A stretch of DNA of 64,000 nt, from contig JAYJMM010000032.1 in the NCBI GenBank assembly GCA_037349105.1, forward strand, positions 2,688,364-2,752,363, written 5' to 3'. Below are positions 22,001 to 30,020 of the stretch, one piece after another. The translations under genes were made by a program, and so were the position numbers. A model generated the notes under the pieces. The model did not search any database. It had not been told where the DNA came from and was given only the letters and a program-made list of their open reading frames with translations. This stretch comes from Limnomonas spitsbergensis. Lineage: Eukaryota; Chlorophyta; Chlorophyceae; Chlamydomonadales. How positions within the stretch are numbered: the stretch's first letter is position 1; every line of letters starts with the position of its first letter.

Positions 22001-24370
22001 TACATATGCGGTTGCTGCACGTACATTATGTTTGTGGTTTCAATTCAGTGAATGCATCTTGCAGATGCTCAGTTCCTGACGGCCTTGCGGGTGTGGCATG
22101 CTGTGCAGATGATCCTGGACGCCGTCATCAAGCTTCCCGCGCCAGGCCTGACTGCGCTAATCTTTGTGATCAATGGATCGGCTCAGCGGCACACCATCAA
22201 CGTGAAGCACATGTTGAGCGGCCTGCGGGGCAACATGCCCGACGTCCTGCTGCACAACCTGTTTGTGGTCTGCACCTGCTGCAATGAGTTCAACTGCAAC
22301 ACCGACCAGCCTGGCCTCAAGGCGGAGCTTGGCTTGTCTCCGTCCAGCAACGTGCAGTTCTTCTACGTGCAGAACAGCGCATTCAGCAAACATCCGGCGG
22401 AGTGGGGCGCTGACGGCAAATCGATCATCGCTTTTGAGTGGGGCCGAAGCCGCAGTGCTCTGCAGGGCCTGGTGCAGGCGGTGAACGCCGTCCAGCGTTC
22501 GGGGCGCGTTAAGGACGTCACCTCCCAATTCAAGAAGGTCGCTGAGGGCAGGTTCAAGCTCGTCCAGATAGTTCATGAGGCGCAGCTCGAGTCCAAGAAG
22601 CTGAGCGCTTTGTTGATGGTGATGGACGCCGCAGAGGCGAAGCTTAAGCTGCACGCAAACGACGTCGTCAAGTTCTCCAACTACATGCAGCTGGAGATGA
22701 TCTCGACCACGGAGCTTGTGGATGCGCCCTACCATTCGACTATCTGCAGGACCTGCAGCTTGGTGTGCCACGACCGTTGCGGTCTAGCTGAGATCTCCAC
22801 TGATGGTGACAATGCTTTCAGGAACTGCTACGCTTTTATGCGGGGCGATAACTGCACCATAGGGAAATGCAATTGCTCTTACACGTCCCACTACCACGGC
22901 AAGAAGACCATGAAGACCAGCCTTCAGACCGTCGCCAAGGTGCAGTGTTACCATCACAAAACCTTTATAAGCCCCATCCATTGACAATCCAGGACGCATC
23001 GAGCTCGGTCCAATAGATGATAGATCTAGGTCCCATGGATCTGGGAACCTATGAGGATACATGCTTTGCACAGATGGGCCCCGTTGGTCTAGGCCCCAGA
23101 GATCCATGCCCTAAAGATCTGGACCCAAAAATCTAGGCCCCAGAGTTCGGGTTCCTCGCACCCAGGCCTATTCCCACAGATCCAGGCTTGTTGGACGTAG
23201 GCCTTATGATGACCCAAACAAGGCATGCAGTGCCTGAGGATCAGGTGCCGATGCATACAGGCCCTCTTGTTTAATTAAAAAGCTAGCTGTTAGAAAACGA
23301 GCTTCTTCCGACAAAGATGCCTGAGATTTAACCGGCTTGATGATAATTTGTATTCTGCCTCACAGGTGCTGGACGACATGAAGGCCAAGCACGACAAGGC
23401 CCACCAGCTCAAGGCCCAGGCCCACGGCCAAGCGCTGTCTGCCAGCTCCTCCCGCGACCAGATCCATGCCTCTATCAAAGCTGTCGGCACTCGCGTGCTG
23501 GCTGAGTGCAGCGGCATCAAGGCAGTCTGCTCCGGCTTCAACCTGGTGACAGAGCTGTATGACCAGGTCCAGATCATGAGAATGGAGGCCCTGCGCACCA
23601 ACGACCCACGCGTACGAGACCAGATCGAGGGTGTCATCAACACCATCCTTGGTGTTATGAACGCTGTCAAGCTTGTGCAGCAGCCGCAAGGTGGCTCTAG
23701 GCCTGGCACAGCCGCTGGCGGGCAGCAAGCAGGACCGACAGGAGGCTCCAAGGCGACATGTGGATCTGGCTCGCCTGGTATGATCGGTGAGCCTAGCAGT
23801 GGATATTTTGTGAACTCAGCACAACGGTAGCACAAACGGCACGATACTACCTAGGTTATATAAGTCAGATTGTACAAATTAGGTAGCACGATATCACATG
23901 ATTATGGCTCAGGATAAGCCAGATTGTGCGACCAAGCCCAGCAAAGAGACAATCTATGTGCCGGCAAGCATCACGAACCAAACTTGCTGCATCCTCAAAT
24001 AACGTTTAAATTTTCCGTGGCAACATTCCCACAGTCCCCCACCACAACTTCCCCCCAACTTCTTTCCTCATCGCTCCTGATCGTGTTTCAGTTGTGCGCT
24101 TTTGATTCAGACGTAAGTGGGTCAGCGTTCCCGATGACTAGATTCTTACTCAGTCCTCCTTTGATGACACCCACAGCCAAGAAGTATCAGCAGGAGCTGG
24201 TCCTCGCCATCCGCAACAACGGCGGACCTATTTCCCTTGCCACTCTGGGGTGCCAGGCCAAGAAGCCAGAGAGCATCTCGGAGAAGCTGACCGACTTCCT
24301 GCGGGCAAGCCCCACTGTGTTCCAGGTGTCTGGCCAGGGAGCCCAGAGCACGGTGGCACTGTTGAAGTAA
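763..24370 (+). CDS. J domain - RRM - RRM - P-loop GTPase - winged-helix-like protein (10 exons)
   Basis: Proposed exons: 763-1020, 1773-1898 (least certain), 2224-2547, 19539-19932, 20528-20560, 20770-20925, 21601-21779, 22073-22939, 23366-23786, 24177-24370. Every junction is GT...AG and all phases match, giving 983 residues plus TAA. Domains on this model: J domain with HPD at residues 64-66; RRM1 129-210; RRM2 237-325; GTPase P-loop 389-397 and DSPG 472-475; Cys/His cluster 715-765; helical region 780-900; winged-helix-like tail 920-983. J domains stimulate Hsp70 ATPase and RRMs bind RNA; combining them with a GTPase suggests a chaperone-RNP switch, which is inference. ATG at 763 or 781 may be the start; 781 has the better context (G at -3 and +4). 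J-domain helix IV is not seen, so an exon between 1021 and 1772 may be missing. Splitting into two genes is possible, but the matching phases argue against it. Confidence 0.7.
1021..1772 (+). other. Intron 1 (may hide a small exon)
   Basis: It begins GTGAGA and ends GGCGGCAG at 1772. No J helix IV peptide is recognisable in any frame. A stretch at about 1369-1400, with CATTCAG acceptor-like and GGTGAGC donor-like ends, could be a micro-exon, but its phase does not fit a 0-0 exon. Confidence 0.4.
1773..1898 (+). CDS. Exon 2 (tentative): Ser/Pro-rich linker
   Basis: A 126-nt segment between CAG at 1772 and ATG|GTAAGA at 1899. Both ends are phase 0, so it can be included or skipped without changing frame. 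It encodes a Ser/Pro/Ala-rich linker (core SYPPPAKPSSVPSPVNSSP) of the kind often found between a J domain and a following domain. There is no domain evidence for it, only the splice sites, the frame and the linker composition. Confidence 0.4.
1899..2223 (+). other. Intron 2
   Basis: GTAAGA at 1899 to GTGTCAG at 2223, about 325 bases. It includes an AT-rich tatatataaatatatcag stretch near 2063-2082. No gene is seen in it. Confidence 0.5.
2224..2547 (+). CDS. Exon 3: RRM1 with degenerate RNP1 and a repeat tail
   Basis: This phase 0-0 exon of 108 codons starts GNCDVYVKNF, a PABP-like RNP2 (VYVKNF, residues 133-138), and has the usual LFEPFG turn and an AAIKAVAALHGK helix. RNP1 at residues 171-178 reads KTTGCITL: both RNA-stacking aromatics expected in the consensus (K/R-G-F/Y-G/A-F/Y-V-x-F) are missing, so canonical RNA binding is doubtful. 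The C-terminal tail carries three copies of a 21-bp coding repeat (KDMEKGK, EDMEKGN, EDMEKGK). The donor is CCA|GTGAGT. If the intron is retained, 16 further codons precede a stop at 2596-2598. Confidence 0.75.
6760..7444. mobile_element. 685-bp MITE inserted in the satellite (TA target duplication)
   Basis: The ends are inverted repeats, CCGTAGAACCACTTTAGCTCC at the left and the complement of CCGTAAAACCACTTTAACTCC at the right, with TA at 6758-6759 and 7445-7446. Removing the element and one TA restores the 84-bp unit exactly (tctgcc-TA-tttcagc). TA duplication plus short inverted ends suggest a Tc1/mariner-like or similar TA-targeting family. The interior is rich in TGCGCGG motifs, contains a GCGCGCTAGCGCGC palindrome and a tRNA-like segment, and has no transposase. 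It shares both ends with the element at 25048-25903. Confidence 0.9.
7064..7136 (-). other. tRNA-like segment (A-box and B-box) inside the MITE
   Basis: On the minus strand GGGCTCAGTGG resembles the tRNA A box, and AGTTCGAATCC, about 45 bases later, resembles the B box. The D-arm-like GGCTCAGTGGTA and an anticodon-stem-like CTTAG/CTGAG pair can be drawn. The T stem and acceptor stem do not close, so this is not a functional tRNA. It is best read as a decayed tRNA or a tRNA-derived SINE head captured by the element; it may retain RNA polymerase III promoter boxes. Confidence 0.4.
7801..11518. repeat. Tandem segmental duplication (1,848-bp shift) within the 84-bp array
   Basis: Sequence from 7801 to about 9670 recurs 1,848 bp (22 units) later, at 9649 to about 11518. 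The same succession of rare variant units recurs, such as TTGCTTTCTTTCTGTCTGCC, AGCATGGTATGC and AGCATTCAATGC. A few substitutions separate the copies. Confidence 0.85.
13468..18400. repeat. Higher-order repeats of about 1,428 bp in the 84-bp array
   Basis: The variant block beginning tgccttgcttgctgtctttc and containing GGATGCTCGTTGC then TTCCTGCTTATTTCAG recurs at 13468, 14896 and 16324 (spacing 1,428 bp, 17 units) and at 17584 (1,260 bp, 15 units). A shorter block recurs at 14056, 15484 and 16912 with the same 1,428 spacing. This is recent block homogenisation. Confidence 0.8.
19539..19932 (+). CDS. Exon 4: RRM2 (canonical) and basic tail
   Basis: Starts in phase 0 after GCAG and ends in phase 1 before GTGAGT. 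It encodes residues 237-367 with RNP2 VYVKNF at 244-249, an LFQPFG turn and an intact RNP1 KKHGFVTF at 282-289, so this copy should bind RNA. It shares the 18-base string TGACGTGTACGTCAAGAA with exon 3, along with the same ALKRSK and EDM tail start, which shows that the two RRM exons are duplicates. The tail is charged and Gly-rich (GREKGGASNAG, FAKKGGK) and probably disordered. Confidence 0.8.
19933..20527 (+). other. Intron 4
   Basis: Runs from GTGAGTTGG to CCATACAG, 595 bases. No exon with a recognisable domain is seen in it. Confidence 0.5.
20528..20560 (+). CDS. Exon 5: 33-base micro-exon
   Basis: CCATACAG| precedes and |GTGAGT follows. The exon enters and leaves in phase 1, adding the eleven-residue stretch GPVVVSQEPCK just ahead of the GTPase. 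Strong sites on both sides and perfect phase agreement are the only evidence. It could be skipped without a frameshift. Confidence 0.55.
20770..20925 (+). CDS. Exon 6: GTPase P-loop
   Basis: Encodes residues 379-430 with GETGCGKST at 389-397 (Walker A / G1) and LINGLANLF after it, the pattern of the TRAFAC/AIG1-like family of large eukaryotic GTPases (commonly GETGVGKSTFINA). The exon begins two bases into a codon after GAGTGCAG and ends in phase 1 at CCCG|GTGAGC. Confidence 0.8.
20926..21600 (+). other. Intron 6 with C-rich 3' half
   Basis: GTGAGC to CTCCCAG. From about 21350 on, the strand is dominated by poly-C tracts, which form an unusually long pyrimidine tract before the acceptor. No gene. 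Confidence 0.55.
21601..21779 (+). CDS. Exon 7: GTPase switch II region (DSPG)
   Basis: Encodes residues 432-490. FNIVDSPGLCDTRGPEQDK carries the G3 motif DxxG at 472-475 followed by DTRGxEQDK, a signature I know from a family of uncharacterised animal and fungal P-loop GTPases. Phase 1 in, phase 0 out (AAG|GTATGT). Confidence 0.8.
22073..22939 (+). CDS. Exon 8: GTPase core end and Cys/His module
   Basis: Encodes residues 491-779. It starts at TTC after GCTCAG, because the nearer AG at 22064 gives the wrong phase. LTALIFVINGS looks like the strand after switch II. LFVVCTCCNEF at 553-563 takes the place where the family has a FTNT-type G4 segment; there is no TKxD. A Cys/His cluster follows (C715, C718, C722, H723, C726, C742, C751, C756, C758, H763, H765), matching the CH..C...GNC..C.C....H.H pattern seen after the GTPase in animal and fungal relatives, and likely binds zinc. 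Confidence 0.75.
22940..23365 (+). other. Intron 8
   Basis: Starts GTGCAG (a weak donor) and ends CCTCACAG. It contains loose repeats of the words GATCTAGG, GATCCAGG and AGGCCC between about 23020 and 23200. No gene. Confidence 0.5.
23366..23786 (+). CDS. Exon 9: helical segment and Gly-rich linker
   Basis: Encodes residues 780-919. The first hundred residues are rich in Ala, Lys, Gln and hydrophobics with no Pro (VLDDMKAKHDKAHQLKAQAH onward), fitting long helices, perhaps a coiled coil. The rest is a Gly/Ser/Thr-rich linker. Phase 0 in, phase 1 out at ATCG|GTGAGC. Confidence 0.7.
23787..24176 (+). other. Intron 9
   Basis: GTGAGC to ACCCACAG, 390 bases. No gene seen. Confidence 0.5.
24177..24370 (+). 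CDS. Exon 10: winged-helix-like C-terminus and stop
   Basis: Encodes residues 920-983 and TAA. The pattern helix (ELVLAIRNNGGPISLATLG), then KLTDFLRASPTVFQVSG and STVALLK resembles the helix-turn-strand order of OST-HTH/LOTUS and similar winged-helix folds, in which FxV is followed by a last strand. The fold assignment comes from the residue pattern only. Confidence 0.65.
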
Positions 24371-25045
24371 AACATTCAGGTGACTTCAAGTGTGTGGAAG
24401 CCGGCAACAGGCTAGACTGACAGTTCGCTAACGTTATCATTTGGTTATCATTAGGGATTGTGTTATCTGTGTGTATGTCTTTGTGAATATCAATTATAAT
24501 ACCGTTACCGTGAGGACTGACATCATTTTCTGTCATAAATCACACCGTGACATGTGGACGGGACGGGTCAGTTCAAAACTAATGAAGATTTCAATCCCCT
24601 CTCACCCTCTCCAGGTTTGGTGAAGACGAAGAGGGAAGCTTTCGGTTGGGCTAACCTGGTGAATGGGCCCCACCAGGTTCTTAATAAGTGCTTAAAGATG
24701 AAACACAATGGGATAAGTTAGATGGAGGTAGGGAGGATGTGCCTTTGCTGCAAGGTGCCTCTGCCGCAGTCCATGGTATTCTGTGCTTGGACCTAATAGG
24801 GTATGGATGCACCAGACAGTGGCGACAAAGGATATGTCTTCACACCTTGTGCAAGCGTCCCAAGTTTTTAGGGCGTTATCCATGCCACTGCCAGAGAGGA
24901 GCAGCGAGTTGGGAGAGTTTAGATTTGGTTTGGTAGTGTTAACTCATGTTCATAGTGGCCGGTGGTGATCTGGAAGGTTCATTCGGGTGTTGCTAGGCGG
25001 ACTGGCCCTCATGAAATTACTGTTCAGGAAAGTTGAAGGGCATAA
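24371..25045. other. 3' UTR and intergenic DNA
   Basis: Nothing recognisable beyond the 3' UTR. A 60-codon open stretch at 24783-24968 reads plausibly but has no domain, splice or family support. Confidence 0.4.
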
Positions 25046-25047
25046 TA

Positions 25048-25903
25048 CCGTAAAACCACTTTGACTCCGCTCGTAATTAAATAATTTTTGGGTGCGCGGA
25101 CATGGCTGGGCGCTAATATTAATTCGAAAATTGCCGCTGCGCGGAGCGTCAGTCAGGTGCCCAAACAACTATTTTGTGGGTGCGCGGTATGAATTAAAAA
25201 CAGCACTTTTTACAAAAATTCGCGCGCTAGCGCGCGACTGTTTGATTCGACATCCGTTCAGTCATCCTTGTCAAGTGTGCCCAAATAGCCCTGCAAAGTA
25301 ACACTACTGATGACTGAAATGAGCACTACCGGTACTCATAGCTAGCATTACTGCTCAGTTCAGCCTCCATCCATTCGGCTCGCCAGTCGAATCGCCAACG
25401 CCTATCCTCGGCCTGCTCGGCCTTCCAATACTCCAAGGCTGACAAGCAAAGGAAAGCCACAGGCAAGGCTAACAAGACCAAGGCGAAGCAGGCAGAGAAG
25501 GAGGTGGAGGAGGACACGGAGGATCTAGAGGATCAGGGGGGTCCGGAGATTCTGGAGGATCAGGAGCAGGTGGAGGAGGAGGAGACGGAGGAGGAGGAGG
25601 AGGATGACTATGTTGACTTTTGCTGACCGTGTACTTCAGGTGGATGAATTTTGAGTACCGTATGATGACTTTTGCTGACTTTCAGGCTTTTAACTAAGTT
25701 TTACTGTACTGGCTGAAAGTGCTGCGCGGAAGGAAATTTAAATTATTTTCAGTGTTGCGCGATATTAAATTAATTTACCTGTTGCGCGACGCTAAATTAA
25801 ATTAAAATTTCGTCGCTGCGCAACAGTTTTCTAAATTGTTTTTAGGTGCACAACGGAAAAAAAACTTTTTTGGGGGGTGCGCGGAGTCTAAGTGGTTTTA
25901 CGG
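25048..25903. mobile_element. 856-bp MITE, same family as 6760-7444
   Basis: Starts CCGTAAAACCACTTTGACTCC and ends with the complement of CCGTAAAACCACTTAGACTCC, with TA at 25046-25047 and 25904-25905. About 270 bp at the left and 190 bp at the right align with the element at 6760-7444, including the GCGCGCTAGCGCGC palindrome and TGCGCGG-rich blocks. The middle is unrelated and contains an acidic coding tail. Confidence 0.9.
25342..25626 (+). pseudogene. Captured or remnant acidic C-terminal coding fragment in MITE
   Basis: Open from a stop at 25339 to TGA at 25624-25626. The reading frame goes from a basic segment (KATGKANKTKAKQ) into a Glu/Asp-rich tail ending EEDDYVDFC. No start codon fits and no catalytic domain is present. 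It may be the 3' end of a lost transposase or of a host gene picked up by the element. Confidence 0.4.
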
Positions 25904-26358
25904 TACTGGGTTTTCGCTCCAATTTTAGAAAAAGAAAAGAGAACGACTTCGCTCAAAACTAATTAATTATTGGGGTGCGCGGACATAGCAAAGCGAAGGA
26001 ATGCACGGTAAGACTTCCCTAAGAAGACCCCCCCATTAAAAGGAGGGGGGGGCATCATTGCCGGGTAGATAGGACTTTACCAGGACAAAAACTTATCTCA
26101 TAATTATTTAATTATTGGGGTGCGCGGACATTTTTTTCAAGTTTTCGTCGCAATTGATGCGTGGGGTACCAGTCAGGTGCCTCTTGTGACTGCCGCTCGG
26201 CGTTAAATTAAAATAACTCCAATTCTTCGGTGCTGCGCGGCCGTTTTGTACACGAAAATCAAACCAACACATTTTACATTTATTTTTGGCTGTGCAGACG
26301 AAAATTTAAATTACTGTTTTGAGGCAGCGCGGACCCTACAGTATGTCATTTTACGGTA
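25904..26358. mobile_element. Decayed relatives of the CCGTAAAACC MITE
   Basis: Two diagnostic left-end blocks (taattattggggtgcgcgga) occur near 25963 and 26107. TGCGCGG-like blocks follow, and a right-end-like TTTTACGGTA occurs at 26349-26358. Boundaries are blurred; this looks like nested or rearranged copies. A C7/G8 hairpin lies at about 26026-26051. Confidence 0.6.
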
Positions 26359-27825
26359 CGGGATGACGAGACAGAGAAGGAGAAAAAAAGGCCCCAAGCA
26401 TCTTGCACCATCGCCAGCCCACGTACGGACCTTGCTTTTTCCAGCCGGACTTCGGCACGGGTTGCTTGACAGCAGGTCGGCAGCTTCGGGGGCGGGGCGA
26501 CCCGTCAGCCAGCACCCCCCCCCGAGCGACCCACCACCGACGAAAGGGACATCAGCATCGCAACTGGCAAAGGTCCCCGGATCATTCTGAGATCGATTCC
26601 TCTAACTAGCGCTAGGTGCATCCTCCAGAACCGAAGTCATACGTCACCCACATGGCCACCCACATAGCCGGTTGCCGGTATGATCATTTGAGGTTCTTCC
26701 GATAGGTTCTCCTTTTGCACCTCGGCCTTTGATGAGGTCTGACAGGGATGACCTTTATGTATACAGACGTTTGATTTGCACTGTAGCGCAGAAAGGGTCC
26801 GGGACGTTCCAGAAACATCGGGCTGACGGACGGACAGACAGAGAGAAACCCATCCAGAAACGCGACCTTCGGCTGAGATGCAATCTTCAGACTGCGTATT
26901 GTCAGGCTCGTTTGGTGGTCTATGCCCCTTCGAAGCCTATGCGCCTGATCACCAGCTGGCGTGTACCCGGTATGCAACCATGACTCTTCTTCAGTTGCTT
27001 CTTAGAGCTGGCACGCCCGCCCCCGTACTGGGCGACAGACTGGCAGTCTCCCCAGCCAGGTCCTGCTGCCTTGGGGCTTTAGTACCCTTCCAAGGGGAAC
27101 CGGCTGTTTGGACGGACCACAACGCCCACCTGCTGCGGTTAAAAACTGTATTGATTAGAAGGGTGGGGGGACCCCTTTCATCATCCGGGCAAGCATAAGC
27201 AAATGCATGTTGACCAATTTCTCCTGGGGCAGAGCTTCTGAGAGGCCCAAGTACCTAGGGCGGCTGCCAATCAATGCTTCTGGGGTCAGCCCTGTCTGCC
27301 TTACCGTATCAGACAACATGCTTCAGCGGGTGCCGTGCTGGCGCCGGCCATGGGCTGCACCAGCCGAAAGGAGTGTGCTTGCGTGCGCACGAACTCAAGG
27401 CTGCGGCTCGGCGCCGTCAGCACGGCTGACACTATCTAGAGGAGGCCGTACCGTACCGTTTGGAACAATCGAATAGTCCATTTTCTTAGTAGCCCATCCC
27501 ATTATGTCCGTACCGTACCGTACCCGTACCGGACCGTTCGACCGTACCGTATTCCGTACCGGGCGGCAAAGTGGTCAGGAGAGTGACAGACGGCGCTGAC
27601 TGCGATGTTGGGCTAGGGAAGACGGCGACCATGTGGAGGACGCGCTACATCCTTGTTTTCAATGCCCCAGCGTGCAGGATCGACTAAGAGAGCGGGGATG
27701 GGCTGGTCCTATGAACGGTGCTAGAGACTTTTTAGAGTTGTACCGGGGCAAGCTTGGGTGGGATGTCCTGGCCTTTGTGAAGGACGTGGTAGATATCGTT
27801 AAGGCCTAGACTTTTTCAGAGTTTG
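26359..27825. other. Intergenic, no gene recognised
   Basis: Several short ORFs of 80-110 codons overlap in different frames, with no domain or splice support. The only structure seen is the CCGTA-rich stretch at 27446-27563. Confidence 0.45.
27446..27563. repeat. Degenerate CCGTA repeats
   Basis: CCGTA and its variants (ccgtaccgtaccgtacccgt) recur at least ten times. The motif equals the outermost bases of the local MITE family (TA|CCGTA). Confidence 0.7.
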
Positions 27826-27829
27826 GAGC

Positions 27830-28050
27830 ATCCTTTGTATTTTGTTTTTCCAGCCTTTTGTTTTGTCCCTTCTCTCTATTTTCCACTTTTCCCTCCTTTC
27901 TTTTTGTCCTGCCCCCTTCTGTATTTCTTTCAATCTCTCCTTCCAACTCTTCAATTAGACGCCCACGCAGCCGAGCCTTTTTTGAACATGGCTCAGAGGC
28001 GTAACGTCATTGACTTGTTCAAGATACCTGGGACGGGTCAGGAATCTGCG
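27830..28050 (+). repeat. Left copy of a repeat family found inverted at 33770-34140
   Basis: A pyrimidine-rich stretch followed by GCCCACGCAGCCGAGC and then GCGTAACGTCATTGACT matches the reverse complement of the block around 33860-33960. The two copies flank the 5.1-kb element in opposite orientation. Confidence 0.6.
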
Positions 28051-28092
28051 GTTACACCAGGGGCTGATGACCCCTTTGACAATGAAAAATAG
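27988..28092 (+). CDS. Short ORF (34 codons), unknown
   Basis: ATG at 27988 to TAG at 28092, starting MAQRRNVIDLFKIPG. It could be the first exon of a decayed transposon gene because it lies in the flanking repeat family. No family is recognised, and its shortness makes chance possible. Confidence 0.2.
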   Translation: MAQRRNVIDLFKIPGTGQESAVTPGADDPFDNEK

Positions 28093-28224
28093 TATAGTAG
28101 GTTCGGAGATTTCTTAATTTATTCCAGACTTGGGGGTAAGGTGCTGTTTCCATTGCTATTCTGTCGGGCAACCGACACAGATTAAGGCCCAATTTCGACC
28201 CAGCTGCCGAAAACCGACACAGAA

Positions 28225-28416
28225 TTGGCCAGAATAGGCCTTTGTACGAAGCTTTTGTACGAAGCCGAAACCACGCAAAAAAGAATAGCCTATACCGTCT
28301 CATTTGTCAGGTATAGGCTATTCTGTGAGTTGGTTGCCTCTTGGTTTAAGGAACCATCTCAGCGCGAAAGATCGTTCGGCATTAAAGACGCCATTTCTAT
28401 AGCCAGATCGAAATAA
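28225..28416 (+). CDS. Unknown 63-codon ORF
   Basis: Contains RIAYTVSFVRYRLFCELVAS, and its middle overlaps a 14-bp perfect hairpin. No known domain, no splice evidence. It is listed only because it is the sole protein-like stretch between the repeat block and the 5.1-kb element. Confidence 0.15.
   Translation: MARIGLCTKLLYEAETTQKRIAYTVSFVRYRLFCELVASWFKEPSQRERSFGIKDAISIARSK
28283..28323. repeat. Perfect 14-bp hairpin
   Basis: GAATAGCCTATACC at 28283-28296 and its exact reverse complement at 28310-28323, with a 13-base loop. The purpose is unknown. Confidence 0.85.
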
Positions 28417-28564
28417 GCGGCGACACTTGTGGTTCCGAGGTCACGAATCGTCGCAGAACGTCTCGGCGCCCCTAGATCAGACCTCTGGCAGCAGGAAGTT
28501 CGCTGTGAACTTCCTGGATTTCAATGGAAACAGTTTTGGAATAAGGCGTGAAAAAACCCAGATA

Positions 28565-29337
28565 TCGATCTCCCTTAAAAACGTACTTTTACTCTCCAAC
28601 GTTTCAGTCAAATGACATGGCATTATTTGCCAACGTTGGCAAGTGAGTGACGTCATTTTTTCCTAAGTCCGTCATCTTTGAAGAGGAGCGCATGCCATTA
28701 AATACTTGCATTACTTGTTATTTATCGACCTCGATTCCGATCGTACCAAGCGCCCAGAGGGCCTCCATGGAAGCGAGAGTGTTGCAGGCGAGGGTGGACT
28801 AATCGCTGCTGCAGCCCATCCTGAGGCGCGGTTATCTAAAGCTGCAGGTCCTACTTTAACTGGTATGAAGCGTGCCTGAACCTCTGCCTGCTACAAGAGC
28901 ATTCACTGCATTTTGATGTGTAGTTTCGGCCCACATGCACAGCATTGAGCCAGATAACACAGCATCCCACCCTTTTGGGCAATATCTTGCATGCATGCAC
29001 AGCTTCCACCAGTACTGACAGCCCCCGAATGCATGCCCAGCCCCCCGCATGCATGCACGTTACCCCGCCCGCTTGCTCTGATGGACTGTAAAAACTTCAC
29101 AAAACTTCACCGCTTGCATGCACAGCTCCCACCCACATACACTCTGCCTACATGCACACACCCATGCCCACATGCACAGCATCCAGCCTGCTTGCAAAGC
29201 GCCCCACACGCCTACGCATACCTTGCATGCACATGTCCATGCATGCATTCACATCACGTAGCCGCGCTCGCGACCCTCCACCTGCATTCTTAGCTCCTTC
29301 CCACATGCAAACACCCCGCCCGCATGCACACTACCCC
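28565..29337 (+). repeat. Left terminal inverted repeat of the 5.1-kb element
   Basis: Pairs with 32879-33652. The inner two thirds contain degenerate units with GCATGCATGCACAGC-like cores. Differences from the right arm rise inward, including one replaced segment near 29083-29115. Confidence 0.85.
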
Positions 29338-30020
29338 CGCTTGCACGCACAGCCGCCTGTCGCCTGCCAATATGCTCTGCACCTCGCCCTCATAAACGGT
29401 CTTTCAACCACATGAGCCATCCCCTACCCGTGTACACAGTCCACACCCCCATGCACATATCCCGCACGCCCGATCGGCCCCCCAGTCCCCCATCGGCTTT
29501 CACTGTTACCCACCCATAGACACAGCCCGTATGCACAGGCCCCCACTTCTATGTACTGTTACTCCCATCCGCTGGTACTGCCCCCCATCCCCATTCACAT
29601 TCCGCATTCTGCAGACCCCCACCTGTATGCAATGTTACCCCCATCCGCCCGCACGGTCCCCCAACCCCATCTGCATACACTGTTATCCACCCGTAGGCAT
29701 TGCCCGTATGCACAGGCCCTTATCTGTGTGCGCAAGTCCCGCCCAAATGGGCGGCTCTCCGCCCGTTTGCGCAGCCCCACGCTTGCACGCACAGTCCCCC
29801 ACCCGCATTCCCAACCCGTAAGCTATGCGCCCCGCCAACATATGCAGACTCTGGTCCACGTGCACATTCCCGCCCGTTTGTACAGCCTGTCCGGATGTAC
29901 AGCCCCCGTCCGTATGCGCACAGCCTGTATGCATATAGACCATGGCCAGCATGCACAGACCCTAGCATGCATGCACATGCATGGGTCACTGCATTTGGGC
30001 GGGGAATGTGCATGCGGGCG
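29338..30020. repeat. Degenerate CATGCACA-type short tandem repeats
   Basis: The C-rich, roughly 20-base spaced ATGCACAGCCCC-like words of the left arm continue inward past the end of the inverted repeat, without a matching right-arm partner. The many overlapping ORFs here are low-complexity products of the repeat. Confidence 0.65.

Noticed and set aside
22052..22072. Acceptor AG at 22064 for exon 8
   Set aside because: Using it would break phase with exon 7 (phase 0 exit). The AG at 22072 fits exactly.
22157..22771. 204-codon minus-strand ORF
   Set aside because: It is antisense to exon 8, whose plus frame has clear GTPase-family and Cys/His motifs.
24783..24968. Small ORF after the GTPase gene
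   Set aside because: Reads smoothly but has no homologous motif, no splice support and no start context; kept only as intergenic.
26246..27476. ORFs of 84-114 codons suggesting a retrotransposon fragment
   Set aside because: No reverse transcriptase, protease or integrase motif can be found in any frame.
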